A DNA stretch of 64,000 nt from Xylophilus sp. GOD-11R. GTDB taxonomy: Bacteria; Pseudomonadota; Gammaproteobacteria; Burkholderiales; Burkholderiaceae_C. The position numbers and the translations under genes were made by a program. Shown piece after piece: positions 27,881 to 37,365 of the stretch (positions are counted from its first letter, which is position 1; every line of letters begins with the position of its first letter). The stretch spans positions 5,022,001-5,086,000 of the forward strand of contig NZ_CP137854.1 of the NCBI RefSeq assembly GCF_033546935.1. The letters are read 5' to 3'. Below the pieces are notes generated by a model. That model ran no database searches. It was given only the letters and a program-made list of their open reading frames with translations, and had not been told where the DNA came from.

Positions 27881-29185
27881 CTAGAAAAGACTCGCCTGTG
27901 TTTGCACCGGCTTGCGCGGCACCGGCATGGCTTCCATCTGGCGGGTGGGCCGGTGGTCTTCGGTCAGCACGAAGGGCAGCACCCGGCCGAGCGGCACATG
28001 CAGGCGCGACAGATCGGCCGCGCGCAGCCGCCGCACCCGGCGCGCCGCGAGCAGACGCTCCACGGCCTTCACGCCCAGGCCCGGCACCCGCAGCAGCATC
28101 TCGCGCGGCGCGCGGTTGAGATCTACCGGAAAGCGTTCGCGATGCGCCAGCGCCCACGCGGTCTTGGGGTCGACATCGAGCGCCAGCAGCGAGCGGCCTT
28201 GCGCATCGGGCCGGATGATCTCGTCGTGCGCGAAACCGTAGAAGCGCATCAGCCAGTCGGCCTGGTAGAGCCGGTGCTCGCGGATCAGCGGCGGTGCCGC
28301 CAAAGGCAGGCCGGCCGAGGCATCGGGGATGGGACTGAAGGCGGAGTAGTAGACCCGTCGCAGCCGGTAGGCGCCGTACAGCGTGGCGCTGGTGGCGAGG
28401 ATCGCGCCATCGTCGGCGGCGTCGGCGCCGACGATCATCTGCGTGCTCTGGCCGGCGGGCGCGAAGCGCGGCGCCTCGGCGCGGCGAGCGTTCGTGGCCG
28501 GCAGGCTGCGCAGGGGCGTCGCCTTCTGTTCGGCCGACGCGCCCTTGGCGTCGTCGATATGCACCCGCAGCCGCGCCATCGACCGCCGGATCGCCAGGCC
28601 GTCCTTTTCCGGCGCGAGCGTGGCCAGTCCGGCATCGGTCGGCAGTTCGATGTTGATGCTCAGCCGGTCGGCATAACGGCCGGCGCGGCGCAACAGTTCG
28701 GGCGAGGCGTCAGGAATGGTCTTGAGGTGGATGTAGCCGCGGAAATCGTGGTCCTCGCGCAGGCAGCGCGCCACCTCCACCACCTGCTCCATCGTGTAGT
28801 CGGGGTTCTGGATGATGCCGCTGGAGAGGAACAGGCCTTCGATGCAGTTGCGTCGATAGAAGTCGAGCGTGAGTTCCACCACCTCCTGCACGCTGAAGCG
28901 CGCGCGGGGAACATTGCTGCTGACCCGGTTCACGCAGTAGAGGCAGTCGTACTGGCAGAAATTGGTCATCAGGATCTTCAGCAGCGAGATGCAGCGGCCG
29001 TCCGGCGCATAGCTGTGGCAGATGCCGGATCCTTCGGTCGAGCCCATGCCCTGGCCGCCCCGGGAATCACGCTTGGTGGTGCCGCTGGAGGCGCAGGAGG
29101 CGTCGTACTTGGCAGCATCGGCCAGGATGGCCAGCTTGCGCTGCAAAGGGTGGACGTCCGGCGAGGATGAAGGTGGCGAGGTCAT
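27881..29185 (-). CDS. putative DNA modification/repair radical SAM protein
   Basis: The 434-residue protein starts with KLAILADAAKYDASCASSG, has the radical SAM cluster motif CQYDCLYC (CxxxCxxC), a TIM-barrel core, and a C-terminal helix-hairpin-helix (VPGLGVKAVERLLAARR) that suggests DNA binding. The family is known from genome surveys as the partner of DUF4130/UdgX proteins; its reaction is not established. It is the first gene of the two-gene operon and follows a perfect LexA-type palindrome. That operator abuts the ATG, so the mRNA may be leaderless or the promoter may overlap the operator. Confidence 0.93.
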   Translation of the reverse strand: MTSPPSSSPDVHPLQRKLAILADAAKYDASCASSGTTKRDSRGGQGMGSTEGSGICHSYAPDGRCISLLKILMTNFCQYDCLYCVNRVSSNVPRARFSVQEVVELTLDFYRRNCIEGLFLSSGIIQNPDYTMEQVVEVARCLREDHDFRGYIHLKTIPDASPELLRRAGRYADRLSINIELPTDAGLATLAPEKDGLAIRRSMARLRVHIDDAKGASAEQKATPLRSLPATNARRAEAPRFAPAGQSTQMIVGADAADDGAILATSATLYGAYRLRRVYYSAFSPIPDASAGLPLAAPPLIREHRLYQADWLMRFYGFAHDEIIRPDAQGRSLLALDVDPKTAWALAHRERFPVDLNRAPREMLLRVPGLGVKAVERLLAARRVRRLRAADLSRLHVPLGRVLPFVLTEDHRPTRQMEAMPVPRKPVQTQASLF

Positions 29186-29207
29186 GACTGTATGAATATA
29201 CAGTCAT
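29184..29207 (-). promoter_or_regulatory. LexA (SOS) box before the radical SAM-UdgX operon
   Basis: A perfect inverted repeat with 10-base arms (ATGACTGTAT / ATACAGTCAT, spacer GAAT) contains CTGT-N8-ACAG at 29188-29203, the proteobacterial LexA consensus. It touches the start codon of the radical SAM gene. A TTGACG hexamer (29212-29217, read on the minus strand) could be the -35 element, placing the -10 inside the box. LexA bound here would block transcription until DNA damage. Confidence 0.8.
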
Positions 29208-29248
29208 CATTCGTCAAACGGGTATCAAGCCTTGTCAGCGAAGGGACT

Positions 29249-30259
29249 TCAAGCGACGCCGGATTCCGCCTCGTCTTCGCGTCGGCGCTGCAGTTCTACG
29301 ACCAGGTACGACACGCCCGCAATGGCCAGCGGCGCGAGGTAATAGATGCCGCGGTAGGCAAGCAGGGCCGCCAGCAGCGGCCCGTGCTCCACCTGGTGCC
29401 CCATCAGCGCGACGAAGACGGCTTCGGTTACGCCGAGCCCCGCCGGAATGTGGGCAAGAACCCCGGCGATCGCGGCGACCAGCAAGGTGGCCAGCACCGC
29501 CGGATAGGCGGCCTGGCCCTGCAGCAGAACGAAGATGATGGCAGCCATCAACATCCAGTGAATGGCCGACAGTCCGATCTGCAATAGCGCGATGCGCCAG
29601 CCAGCCATGGGAATGGCCCGGCCGCGGATCACGAGGTCACGCCCGTCCCGGCCGCCGCGCCAGGCGCAGAGCGCCACGTAGAGCAGGGCCAGGCCGAGCG
29701 CCAGCGCACCCAGCCAACGCATGTCACCGGTGCCCAGGTCCCATTGCGGTGGCAAGGGCAGGGGCCAGACCAGAAACACCATGCCGGCCAGCGCGCAATA
29801 GCCGATCCAGTTGGTAACCATGCTGAGTGCGGTCACATGCGCGATCTGCCCGCCGTGCAGCCCGAAGTGGCCGTAGAGCCGGTAGCGAAAGGCGACGCCG
29901 CCGACGATGGTGCCGAGGTTCAGGTTGAAGGCGTAGCTGATGAAGGTGATGAACAACACCAGCCGGTGCGACAGCTTGTGGCGCGAGCAATAGCGGCCGA
30001 TCAGGTCGAACGAGCAGTAGACGAGATAGGTCAGCACCGTCAGCAGCCCGGCCATGCCGAGCACCGAGGCAGGGATGTCCTTCAACGAGGTCCACACGCT
30101 GGACCATTCGATGGTGCGGGCGCGGCTGACGATGAGCCACGCTACCAGCGCGAAGAACAGCAGGCTGACGATGCGCTTGGTCCAGGGCCACCACGCCTGC
30201 TGTTGCCAGCTGCGCGGATCCTTCCAGGCGAAAGCGGTGGCGGGTGAATCAGGCGGCAT
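29249..30259 (-). CDS. ybhN: YbhN/UPF0104-type membrane protein (LPG-synthase TM family)
   Basis: The 336-residue protein has seven or eight hydrophobic segments and the features of the lysylphosphatidylglycerol synthase transmembrane family: FNLNLGTIVGGVAFRYRLY and IPAGLGVTEAVFVALMGH. It lacks the C-terminal aminoacyl-transferase domain of MprF, so it is YbhN-like (flippase-type or unknown role). Start 30259 overlaps the ClsB stop by 11 bases. Gene order EEP - ClsB - YbhN equals E. coli ybhP-clsB(ybhO)-ybhN. Confidence 0.87.
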   Translation of the reverse strand: MPPDSPATAFAWKDPRSWQQQAWWPWTKRIVSLLFFALVAWLIVSRARTIEWSSVWTSLKDIPASVLGMAGLLTVLTYLVYCSFDLIGRYCSRHKLSHRLVLFITFISYAFNLNLGTIVGGVAFRYRLYGHFGLHGGQIAHVTALSMVTNWIGYCALAGMVFLVWPLPLPPQWDLGTGDMRWLGALALGLALLYVALCAWRGGRDGRDLVIRGRAIPMAGWRIALLQIGLSAIHWMLMAAIIFVLLQGQAAYPAVLATLLVAAIAGVLAHIPAGLGVTEAVFVALMGHQVEHGPLLAALLAYRGIYYLAPLAIAGVSYLVVELQRRREDEAESGVA

Positions 30260-31532
30260 CGGTGCGGGTAGGCCCGGGCGAGGCCGTTTCGCCAGTGTCG
30301 GGCAGCTGCACCGGAAGGGCACGCTTGCGCGGGTTGGGCAACCAGGTGGCGGCGATCGGATACCAGCGCAGGAAGTGGAAGACAAAGAAGCTGCGCACCA
30401 GGCGCCACACGCTCCATTCACCGGCCAGGTCGGAGGCGTTCACCTTCTTGCAGCTGTGCTCCATCAGCGTGGAGAGCTTGGCGAACAGGTTCTCGTTGAA
30501 GGCATGGTCGCGAATGACGACGTTGGCCTCCAGGTTGAGCGAAAGGCTCAGCGGATCAAGGTTGCTCGATCCCACGGTCGACCAGTTGTCGTCCATCAGC
30601 GCGACCTTGCCGTGCAGCGGCCGGTCGCAGTATTCGTAGATGCGCACGCCCGCATGCAGCAGGTGGTGGTAGAGCATGCTCGCCGCGATCTTCACGATCG
30701 GCATGTCGGGCTGGCCTTGCAGGATGAGATCCACCTTCACGCCACGCTTGGCGGCACGCCGCATCTCCTGAATGAGCCGGTAGCCGGGAAAGAAATACGC
30801 GTTGGCGATCACCACCCGCTGGCGCGCCGAGCGGATCGCCGCACGGTACTGGCGTTCGATGTCGTTAGTGTGCCGGTGGTTGTCGCGGGTGACGAAGAAC
30901 GCGTCGGCCGAGCCGGTCGGTGCGATGGCATGCGATTGCACCGCGGCCACACGCCGGCGCAACCAGCGCCGGCCTTGTCCGCCGACTGCGATGGCGTGCA
31001 GCGCGAAGCGGTGGATGTGGCCGACGATGGGGCCGGTGATCTCCACCGAGTAGTCCTGCTTGGCTTCGGGTCCGAAATCGCCCAGATGATCGGCCGAGTA
31101 GTTGATGCCGCCGACGAAGGCGCGTTCGCCATCGACCACCACGATCTTGCGGTGCATGCGCCGCAGCCAGCCGACCCGCTTGCCGAACACCCGATGGCCG
31201 GGGTCGTACACCCGAAAGCGAACGCCGGCCGAGGTGAGCGATTCGAGAAACTCGCGCGACAGGTCGGGCGAGCCGAACCCGTCGACCATGACATCGACCT
31301 TCACCCCGCGCTTGGCCGCGCCGAGCAGGGCCGCATGCAGCGCCAGTCCGACCTTGTCTTCGAACAGGATGAAGGTCTCCAGCACCACCTCGCGTTTCGC
31401 TTGCGCGATGGCATCGAACACACGCGGAAAGAACTGCTCGCCGTTTTCCAGCAGCTGGAAATCGTTGCCGGCGATCCATCGAAGGCGACGGCCACCGCGT
31501 CCCGCATCGACGACGACCTCGGCGTCGCTCAT
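30249..31532 (-). CDS. clsB: cardiolipin synthase B, phospholipase D family
   Basis: The 427-residue enzyme has two HKD motifs: MHRKIVVVDGERAFVGG and LHGKVALMDDNWSTVGSSN. It begins with GNDFQLLENGEQFFPRVFDAI, typical of ClsB. It would join phosphatidylglycerol with another phospholipid head group to make cardiolipin, at the inner membrane. The C-terminal FFVFHFLRWYP segment is amphipathic and may anchor it. It overlaps both neighbours by a few bases, so the three genes are translationally coupled. Confidence 0.93.
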   Translation of the reverse strand: MSDAEVVVDAGRGGRRLRWIAGNDFQLLENGEQFFPRVFDAIAQAKREVVLETFILFEDKVGLALHAALLGAAKRGVKVDVMVDGFGSPDLSREFLESLTSAGVRFRVYDPGHRVFGKRVGWLRRMHRKIVVVDGERAFVGGINYSADHLGDFGPEAKQDYSVEITGPIVGHIHRFALHAIAVGGQGRRWLRRRVAAVQSHAIAPTGSADAFFVTRDNHRHTNDIERQYRAAIRSARQRVVIANAYFFPGYRLIQEMRRAAKRGVKVDLILQGQPDMPIVKIAASMLYHHLLHAGVRIYEYCDRPLHGKVALMDDNWSTVGSSNLDPLSLSLNLEANVVIRDHAFNENLFAKLSTLMEHSCKKVNASDLAGEWSVWRLVRSFFVFHFLRWYPIAATWLPNPRKRALPVQLPDTGETASPGPTRTDAA

Positions 31533-32293
31533 ACGGTCAGCTCGGCCGCCAGGGGCGCGTGGTCCGACAACTGCGACCACGGCTTGCGCGGCAGCACGAT
31601 CGGCGAATGGGCGTTGGCGTTGCGCACGTAAATGCGGTCCAGGCGCAGTACCGGCATCTTGGCGGGGAAGGTACGCGCGGCCTCGCCGTTGGCCTGGATG
31701 AAGACTTCGTGCAGGCCACAGCCTTTTTCCAGGATCTCGTGCGCGCGCCCGCGCCAGTCGTTGAAGTCGCCGGCCAGCACCACCGGCGCGCCCTTGGGAA
31801 TGTCGTCGTTCACCAGTTCGTTGATGCGCATCAGCTGCTGACGGCGGTGGTTCTCGGCCAGGCCCAGGTGAACGCAGATCGCATGCACGTCCTGGTCGCG
31901 GTCCGGGATGCGCAGCACGCAGTGCAATACGCCGCGCCGCTCCGGTCCGGCGATGGACACGTCGTAGTTCTGGTAATGCACGATGGGGAACTTGGATAGC
32001 AAGGCATTGCCGTGGTGGCCGTTGTCGTAGACCGCGTTGCGGCCATAGGCGAACTGGTGCCAGATCTCGTCGGCCAGAAACTCGTAGTGAGGGTTCTGCG
32101 GAAAGTTGGCGTGGCGATCCTGGTGCTTGGCATGGGTGCCGAGCACTTCCTGCAGAAACACCACGTCGGCCGACACGGAACGCACCGCATCGCGCAGTTC
32201 ATGCAGCATGAACCGGCGATTGAAGGAGGTGAATCCCTTGTGGATGTTGACCGTCAACACCTTGAAGGTGAACGGTTGGGTATCGGCGCTCAT
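31529..32293 (-). CDS. ybhP: endonuclease/exonuclease/phosphatase family protein (YbhP-like)
   Basis: The 254-residue protein has the EEP fold motifs: VLTVNIHKGF, VVFLQEVLG (metal-binding Glu), GHHGNALLSKFP, ICVHLGL, LAGDFNDW and a C-terminal SDHAPLAAEL (catalytic Asp-His). It is the first gene of the ybhP-clsB-ybhN-like operon. Because of that context the substrate may be a phospholipid or its head group rather than nucleic acid, but this is inference. Confidence 0.9.
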   Translation of the reverse strand: MSADTQPFTFKVLTVNIHKGFTSFNRRFMLHELRDAVRSVSADVVFLQEVLGTHAKHQDRHANFPQNPHYEFLADEIWHQFAYGRNAVYDNGHHGNALLSKFPIVHYQNYDVSIAGPERRGVLHCVLRIPDRDQDVHAICVHLGLAENHRRQQLMRINELVNDDIPKGAPVVLAGDFNDWRGRAHEILEKGCGLHEVFIQANGEAARTFPAKMPVLRLDRIYVRNANAHSPIVLPRKPWSQLSDHAPLAAELTV

Positions 32294-32409
32294 GGAATGC
32301 TTTCGTCCGGGCAGGCGATGTCGCCTTCAGATGCCAAAGCATTGTCCGGGCCACCCGGGGCGGGCTCCGTAGGACGAGACCCGATTTCCCCCGGCCCGGT
32401 TGGCGGGTG

Positions 32410-32970
32410 TCAGAACGCGTGCGCGTAACGCAGTTGCACGTAGTTCTCGCCCGGATTGGGGTCCTTGATGCTGGCATTGGAGTAGTGCTGGATGCGCAGC
32501 GAAATTTCTTGCTCGCGCTGAGCGCCAAACGAATAACCCACGGCCACGTGCGTGCCGAAATTGAAGCGGGTGCTGAATTCCTTGATCTTGCTCCGGTAGC
32601 GCACATCGGTATAGGAAACGCCCACGCCACCGTCCACGAACCAGTTGGAACGGCCGCCGTCGAAACGCAGTCGGAAGGTAGGCGTCAGGTCGACCAGCCA
32701 GGTCTTGTAATCGCCGCCGTTGGGGTTGTCGGCCAGGTGATAGGTGCCGTAGAGATCCCAGTAACCGGTGGCCTGCGTACCCCACAGCGAGGAACTGAAG
32801 TTCATCGGCTTGGTCACGCCCAGGGTGTAGGCGTTGGTGTCGCTGGCGGTGCCGGCACGGCCGTACTGCACATAGATACCGTTGGATACGGAAGGGTCTG
32901 CATGCACCAGCGGTGCCGCTGCCAGCAGCGCGAAGGCCGTGGCTGCCGAGAGGAAGGGGAAGTTGTTCAT
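32410..32970 (-). CDS. pagL: lipid A 3-O-deacylase, PagL family
   Basis: The 186-residue protein has a signal peptide (about 1-24) and an outer-membrane beta-barrel pattern ending in aromatic Phe. The PagL active-site segment is intact: His162 and Ser164 in IQHYSNAS, followed by DPNPGENY. PagL removes the 3-position acyl chain of lipid A, altering outer-membrane permeability and immune recognition. It lies 116 bases upstream of the ybhP-like gene on the same strand. Start 32970 gives a normal signal peptide. Confidence 0.9.
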   Translation of the reverse strand: MNNFPFLSAATAFALLAAAPLVHADPSVSNGIYVQYGRAGTASDTNAYTLGVTKPMNFSSSLWGTQATGYWDLYGTYHLADNPNGGDYKTWLVDLTPTFRLRFDGGRSNWFVDGGVGVSYTDVRYRSKIKEFSTRFNFGTHVAVGYSFGAQREQEISLRIQHYSNASIKDPNPGENYVQLRYAHAF

Positions 32971-33236
32971 GGAGTGCCCTGAGGCATGGCGAAGAAAAGG
33001 TGTGCGCCCGAGTTTAGGCAGCTTCGTCATCTTGCCGAAAACGCGCCATCCGCGTCGCGTCGGCGTCCTACAGCCCCCGGGCGCACCTTCCTTCGTTTTG
33101 TGGCAGAGGCGCTACGTAAGGTACATCACAGGTTCCACAACGACTCGGCAAACACCAGGAACTTGTGAACGGGTCGCCCGGTTGGATCCGGATGATCTTC
33201 CCTAACGCAACGCAGAAATACGAAGGAACTCGCGCC

Positions 33237-33638
33237 ATGACCAAGCTCACCTCTACCCTCCTGATCGCCGGCCTCATGACCGCAGCCGGTATCGCCTCGG
33301 CCCAGGTGCCTACCACCACCACCGGCGGTGCCGCTACCACCAAGGCCCAGGGCCAGATCAACCCGGTGGACAAATCGCCCATGACCTCCGACACGACCCG
33401 CGCCGAAGTCAAGAGCGAAGCTGCCTCGTCCAACAAGATGAAGGGCAACAAGACCACCGGCATGGGTGATGCGACCACCACCGGTCCGCGTGGCACGCCG
33501 AACGGCCGTCCTGCCGCCGAAAACCCCGCCACCAGCGGCATGGCCACGATGGGCGCGGGCTCCAAGGTGCCGGAAGCCAAGGCGGCCGTGCACTCCAAGC
33601 AAGGCATCGCAGCTGGTGAAAAGACGCCCCGTCCGTGA
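33237..33638 (+). CDS. small secreted low-complexity protein
   Basis: The 133-residue product has a signal peptide (TLLIAGLMTAAGIASA, cleavage before Gln) and a mature part rich in Thr, Ala, Gly, Lys and Pro, with no predicted fold. I do not recognise a family. Disorder-rich exported proteins like this occur in Comamonadaceae, but no function is known to me. ATG 33237 follows a GAAGGAACT ribosome site. A bidirectional terminator follows. Confidence 0.7.
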   Translation: MTKLTSTLLIAGLMTAAGIASAQVPTTTTGGAATTKAQGQINPVDKSPMTSDTTRAEVKSEAASSNKMKGNKTTGMGDATTTGPRGTPNGRPAAENPATSGMATMGAGSKVPEAKAAVHSKQGIAAGEKTPRP

Positions 33639-33654
33639 TCACGAAAGCGCCATG

Positions 33655-33681
33655 AAAAAAAGGGACCTCGGTCCCTTTTTT
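33655..33681. terminator. bidirectional rho-independent terminator
   Basis: A GGGAC-CTCG-GTCCC hairpin (33662-33675) is flanked by A7 on the left and T6 on the right, so it can end transcripts from both directions. It sits between the convergent secreted-protein gene and the Spy-like gene. Confidence 0.88.
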
Positions 33682-33721
33682 CTTGTCCGGCCCTCGAAGT
33701 GAGGGCCGGTCTTTCATGGCA

Positions 33722-34297
33722 TCAACGGGCCGGCGCCTCGCCGCCCATCGGGCCCGGACGACCACCGCGGGGGCCATGGCCCTGGCGGTCGTCGGGACCG
33801 AAGCCGGGGCCGCCGAAGTGCGGCGGGGGCAGGGCGTCGAAGGTCTGCTGCTGCGCCGGGTTCAGCGCGGCGTAGAAGGTCTTGACGGCATCGCCCTTGG
33901 CATCGGCCTCGGCCATGTGGCGGGCACGCAGTTCGCGCATGCGGTCGACGCGCTGCGGCGTGGTGAGCTTGGCGAGTTCCTCGCGATCGAACTTCGGACC
34001 CTGGCCCGGACGGCCGGCCTCGGGCGCCGGCCGCATCGCGGTGGTGAAGGTCGTCCAGGCACCTTCCTGTTGCGGGGTGATGCGAAGCTTGGCCTTGAGC
34101 ACGGCGAGCTGCTTCTGGGCGCGGGCTTCGCGCTGGGCCGGATCGAAACGGCCGCCCGGACCACGGTGTTCGCCGTGCGGGCCGGCCTGGGGCGCGGTCT
34201 GTGGCGCAGGAGCTGGTGCGGTCTGGGCGAAGACGGAGCCGATGCCGGCGGAGGCCAGCAGGCTGGTCAGGACGATGGTGCGGAAATGGGGACGCAT
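33722..34297 (-). CDS. Spy/CpxP-like periplasmic protein
   Basis: The 191-residue protein has a signal peptide (about 1-24) and an LTxxQ-type helical core (KLRITPQQEGAWTTF and LNPAQQQTFDAL), as in Spy/CpxP chaperone-like proteins. The flanks are Pro/Gly-rich. The usual pair of LTxxQ motifs is modified to ITPQQ and LNPAQQ. Spy-type proteins buffer misfolded proteins in the periplasm under envelope stress; no Cpx or Bae system is nearby. Confidence 0.75.
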   Translation of the reverse strand: MRPHFRTIVLTSLLASAGIGSVFAQTAPAPAPQTAPQAGPHGEHRGPGGRFDPAQREARAQKQLAVLKAKLRITPQQEGAWTTFTTAMRPAPEAGRPGQGPKFDREELAKLTTPQRVDRMRELRARHMAEADAKGDAVKTFYAALNPAQQQTFDALPPPHFGGPGFGPDDRQGHGPRGGRPGPMGGEAPAR

Positions 34298-34558
34298 GGA
34301 TGTTTCCTTTCGATGACCCCTTTTGCCGATGGATGGCATCAGGTTGGAAGTCAGTTTCCGATTCGCGTGTAATGCCCGCATGCGACACAGGTGAGGCTTG
34401 TGTAAACGTTTCGTACCGAGCGTTCGTCCGCAGGTGCGAAGCCGCAGCACTGACAATAGGCGGCACGCGGCGATCCGGCCGCCGTTTTCCGACTTTTCCA
34501 ACTTTCCCGACATTCCCGACGGCGCCCCCGTGCGCCCCTGACAGCGAGTCCCTGCAAC
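34298..34558. other. intergenic region between spy-like gene and rdgC
   Basis: This divergent gap should carry promoters of both genes. A tandem of similar ACTTTTCC/ACTTTCCC/ACATTCCC blocks lies at about 34490-34520. I saw no clear operator or hairpin. Confidence 0.3.
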
Positions 34559-35566
34559 GTGTTCAAGAACGTCATCGTCTACCGCATCGCCCCCCAAGAA
34601 GGCGATGCTTTGTTGAAGCTGGAAGCAGGCCTGGACAAGGCCCGTTTCGCGCCCTGCGGTGCCTCGCAGGAACGCTCGGCCGGCTGGGTCGAGCCGCGTG
34701 GCGAAGCCCATGCGCCGCTGGTCGAATCCATCGGCGGCCAATGGATCATGAAGTTCATGGTCGAGGCGAAGGTGGTGCCCGGCACCGTGGTGCGCCGCAA
34801 GCTCGAGGAGCGCATCGCGCAGATCGAGAAGGAAACCGGCCGCAAGCCTGGACGCAAGGAGAGCAAGGAGCTCAAGGAAGACGTGCTGCTGCAGCTGCTG
34901 CCCATGGCCTTCACTCGCCAGGGCGCGACGCCGGTGTGGGTCGACCCCGAGGCCGGCTGGCTGGTGGTGGGCTCGTCCGCCCAGGCCCGTGCCGACGAGG
35001 TGGTGACCGCGCTGGTCGACGCGCTGCCCGGCGTGACCGTGGTGCCGCTCTATACGCAGCAGAGCGCGCAGTCGGCCATGTCCGACTGGCTGATCAGCCA
35101 GGACCCGCCCGAAGGCTTCTCGATCGACCGCGAATGCGAGCTCAAGGCATCCGACGACTCCAAGGCCGTGGTGCGCTATGCACGCCATCCGCTCGACATC
35201 GAAGAAATCAAGGGCCACATCGAGCAGGGCAAATTGCCCACACGCCTGGCGCTCACTTGGCAGGACCGGGTGTCCTTCGTGCTGACCGAGGGCATGCTGA
35301 TCAAGAAGATCACTTTCCTCGAAGGCGTGTTCGAAGGTGGCACGCAGAAGGAAGACGGCTTCGACGCCGATGCCGCCATTTCGACCGGCGAACTCGGCCA
35401 GCTGGTGCCCGATTTGCTCGAAGCCCTGGGCGGCGAGATGCCACCCGGCGGCATGCCGGCGCCGGCCGCTGCGCAGGGCGCCGCACCGGTGGCGGCGGTG
35501 ACTTCCGCCGACCTTGCGTCGAGCGAAAAAACATCGGCTCCAACCGACGACGACGCGCCGTTCTGA
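34559..35566 (+). CDS. rdgC: recombination-associated protein RdgC
   Basis: The 335-residue protein is RdgC: it begins FKNVIVYRI, has the WIMKFMVEAKVVPGTVVRRK region, GRKESKELKEDV, and FVLTEGMLIKKITFLEGV. RdgC forms a ring around double-stranded DNA and limits RecA access. Translation starts at GTG 34559. The C-terminal 40 residues are Ala/Pro-rich and acidic. The usual family length is about 300, so the tail is a lineage extension. Confidence 0.95.
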   Translation: MFKNVIVYRIAPQEGDALLKLEAGLDKARFAPCGASQERSAGWVEPRGEAHAPLVESIGGQWIMKFMVEAKVVPGTVVRRKLEERIAQIEKETGRKPGRKESKELKEDVLLQLLPMAFTRQGATPVWVDPEAGWLVVGSSAQARADEVVTALVDALPGVTVVPLYTQQSAQSAMSDWLISQDPPEGFSIDRECELKASDDSKAVVRYARHPLDIEEIKGHIEQGKLPTRLALTWQDRVSFVLTEGMLIKKITFLEGVFEGGTQKEDGFDADAAISTGELGQLVPDLLEALGGEMPPGGMPAPAAAQGAAPVAAVTSADLASSEKTSAPTDDDAPF

Positions 35567-35582
35567 AGCGCGTCCCGGGCCC

Positions 35583-35780
35583 TCAGGCGGCCTGGTAGCC
35601 AGCCTCCTGGATGGCCTGCCGGATCGCCTCGCGCGGCTGTGATGCGGCCGTCACGTCGACCCGGCCGTCAGCCAGATCCACCGTGACTTCGGCGGACGGG
35701 TCCAGGTCCTCGATGGCCTGGGTGACCGCGCGCACGCAATGCTGGCAGCTCATGCCCTCGACCTTGAATTGCTCCTGCAT
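35583..35780 (-). CDS. copZ: CopZ-like heavy-metal-associated domain protein
   Basis: The 65-residue protein is a single HMA domain with the metal site GMSCQHC. It is a small cytoplasmic copper chaperone that could hand Cu(I) to the CopA ATPase encoded 19 kb away. Start 35780 gives the normal N-terminus. It lies downstream of gabD on the same strand but 97 bases away, so joint regulation with GABA genes is doubtful. Confidence 0.88.
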   Translation of the reverse strand: MQEQFKVEGMSCQHCVRAVTQAIEDLDPSAEVTVDLADGRVDVTAASQPREAIRQAIQEAGYQAA

Positions 35781-35876
35781 GAATGGCTCCTGAGATACGT
35801 TGACCGCCATGAAAAACGGGGACGCGACATTGTCCGCCGTCGTCCCCGTCCCTGACCCGCACCGGGTCAAGCTGGA

Positions 35877-37355
<1,479 letters not shown>

Positions 37356-37365
37356 GCGATACCTT

